A DNA stretch of 64,000 nt, from NCBI RefSeq assembly GCF_048820895.1, contig NZ_JBMERQ010000002.1:852307-916306 (forward strand), written 5' to 3'. A program made the position numbers and the translations under genes. The notes beneath the pieces were generated by a model. That model made no database searches and was not told the origin of the DNA. It saw only the letters and a program-made list of their open reading frames with translations. Shown here piece by piece: positions 63,845 through 64,000 of the stretch (position 1 is the first letter of the stretch; each line of letters begins with the position of its first letter). This stretch comes from Cribrihabitans_A neustonicus. Lineage in GTDB: Bacteria; Pseudomonadota; Alphaproteobacteria; Rhodobacterales; Rhodobacteraceae.

Positions 63845-64000
63845 TTGCGGGCCGGCGGCGCTATCCGTAGAACCCCCTTCACCGGCGGCGCTGAGGCGCC
63901 ACGGGGACACACCGGACGGGACGGCGGCCACGCCAGCCAGGGACGGGAAACGCGGCGGAGAGGCGCCGGGGCAGCTCGGGGAGACGGGCGGACGGCTGGA
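63845..64000 (+). promoter_or_regulatory. Probable rRNA operon promoter and leader (rRNA genes beyond the window)
   Basis: TTGCGG (63845-63850), a 17-base spacer and TAGAAC (63868-63873) form a sigma-70-like promoter. An AT-rich stretch upstream (63765-63840, with TTTTTT and GCATTTTT) could serve as an UP element. The following GC-rich leader is uncoding, with GGCGCTGAGGCGCC-type hairpins, and is reminiscent of Rhodobacterales rrn leaders. No 16S sequence is inside the window, so this is inference. 63599-63764 shows nothing assignable. Confidence 0.55.

Overview
The window reads as a piece of a GC-rich alphaproteobacterial chromosome, almost certainly a roseobacter-group Rhodobacterales (Leisingera, Phaeobacter or Ruegeria-like). 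The grounds are an archaeal-type class I lysyl-tRNA synthetase, a mitochondrial-type NDUFS4-like complex I subunit, an FdsAB-type NAD formate dehydrogenase, and several families of intergenic palindromic repeats that I associate with this group. This assignment is inference from gene content; no rRNA is inside the window. Genes are dense, on both strands, mostly short operons.

Layout. 1-2024: end of an M3 peptidase and a GhrA-like reductase. 2034-8744: the cell-elongation operon mreB-mreC-mreD-mrdA-rodA on the minus strand, with overlapping start and stop codons, ghrA attached behind rodA, and a secreted muramidase-like gene upstream. 8864-13400: rlmJ, a cyclase-TolB-TPR sensor protein, and leuA behind what looks like a leucine attenuator with a leader peptide that is probably translated from a leaderless mRNA. 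13721-25621: universal stress protein plus a sodium/alanine symporter, a glycolipid-binding-like protein, patatin, a 19-repeat MORN protein, nadE, an amino-acid-oxidase-like flavoprotein, an MBL-fold hydrolase and gltX. 26051-32780: DUF2254 membrane protein with a gamma-glutamylcyclotransferase-like gene, an Rrf2 (NsrR-like) regulator with an FNR-like box, a YbbAP-type ABC exporter diverging from a TesA-like esterase, and a cold shock gene.

33169-37153 is the most foreign-looking part: two AT-richer orphan genes flank the core gene ettA, and two diverged palindromic repeats lie outside them. One orphan combines a ribbon-helix-helix-like N-terminus, a RAMA-like middle and a winged-helix-like C-terminus, the other resembles an Imm11-type immunity protein. 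37382-45297: nadD, EamA transporter, dacB, TerB-like protein, lysK and a large beta-helix protein. 45312-49355: small stress and envelope proteins (PNPOx-like, ABM, UspA, zf-TFIIB, YbaK, SPW, PLDc_N, an acidic anchored protein). 49647-53778: uvrB, NDUFS4-like protein, a small alpha/beta hydrolase and a GNAT acetyltransferase, then tRNA-Arg(TCT). 54337-60406: MarR- and LysR-type regulators and the fdsB-fdsA formate dehydrogenase pair. 60699-63524: TetR repressor diverging from a DgcA/Stc2-like demethylase over a perfect palindrome. The last 230 bases look like the promoter and leader of an rRNA operon that starts beyond the window.

Recurrent non-coding structure is conspicuous: a 168-bp dispersed repeat (two inverted copies), three classes of hairpin elements, and several strong intrinsic terminators.
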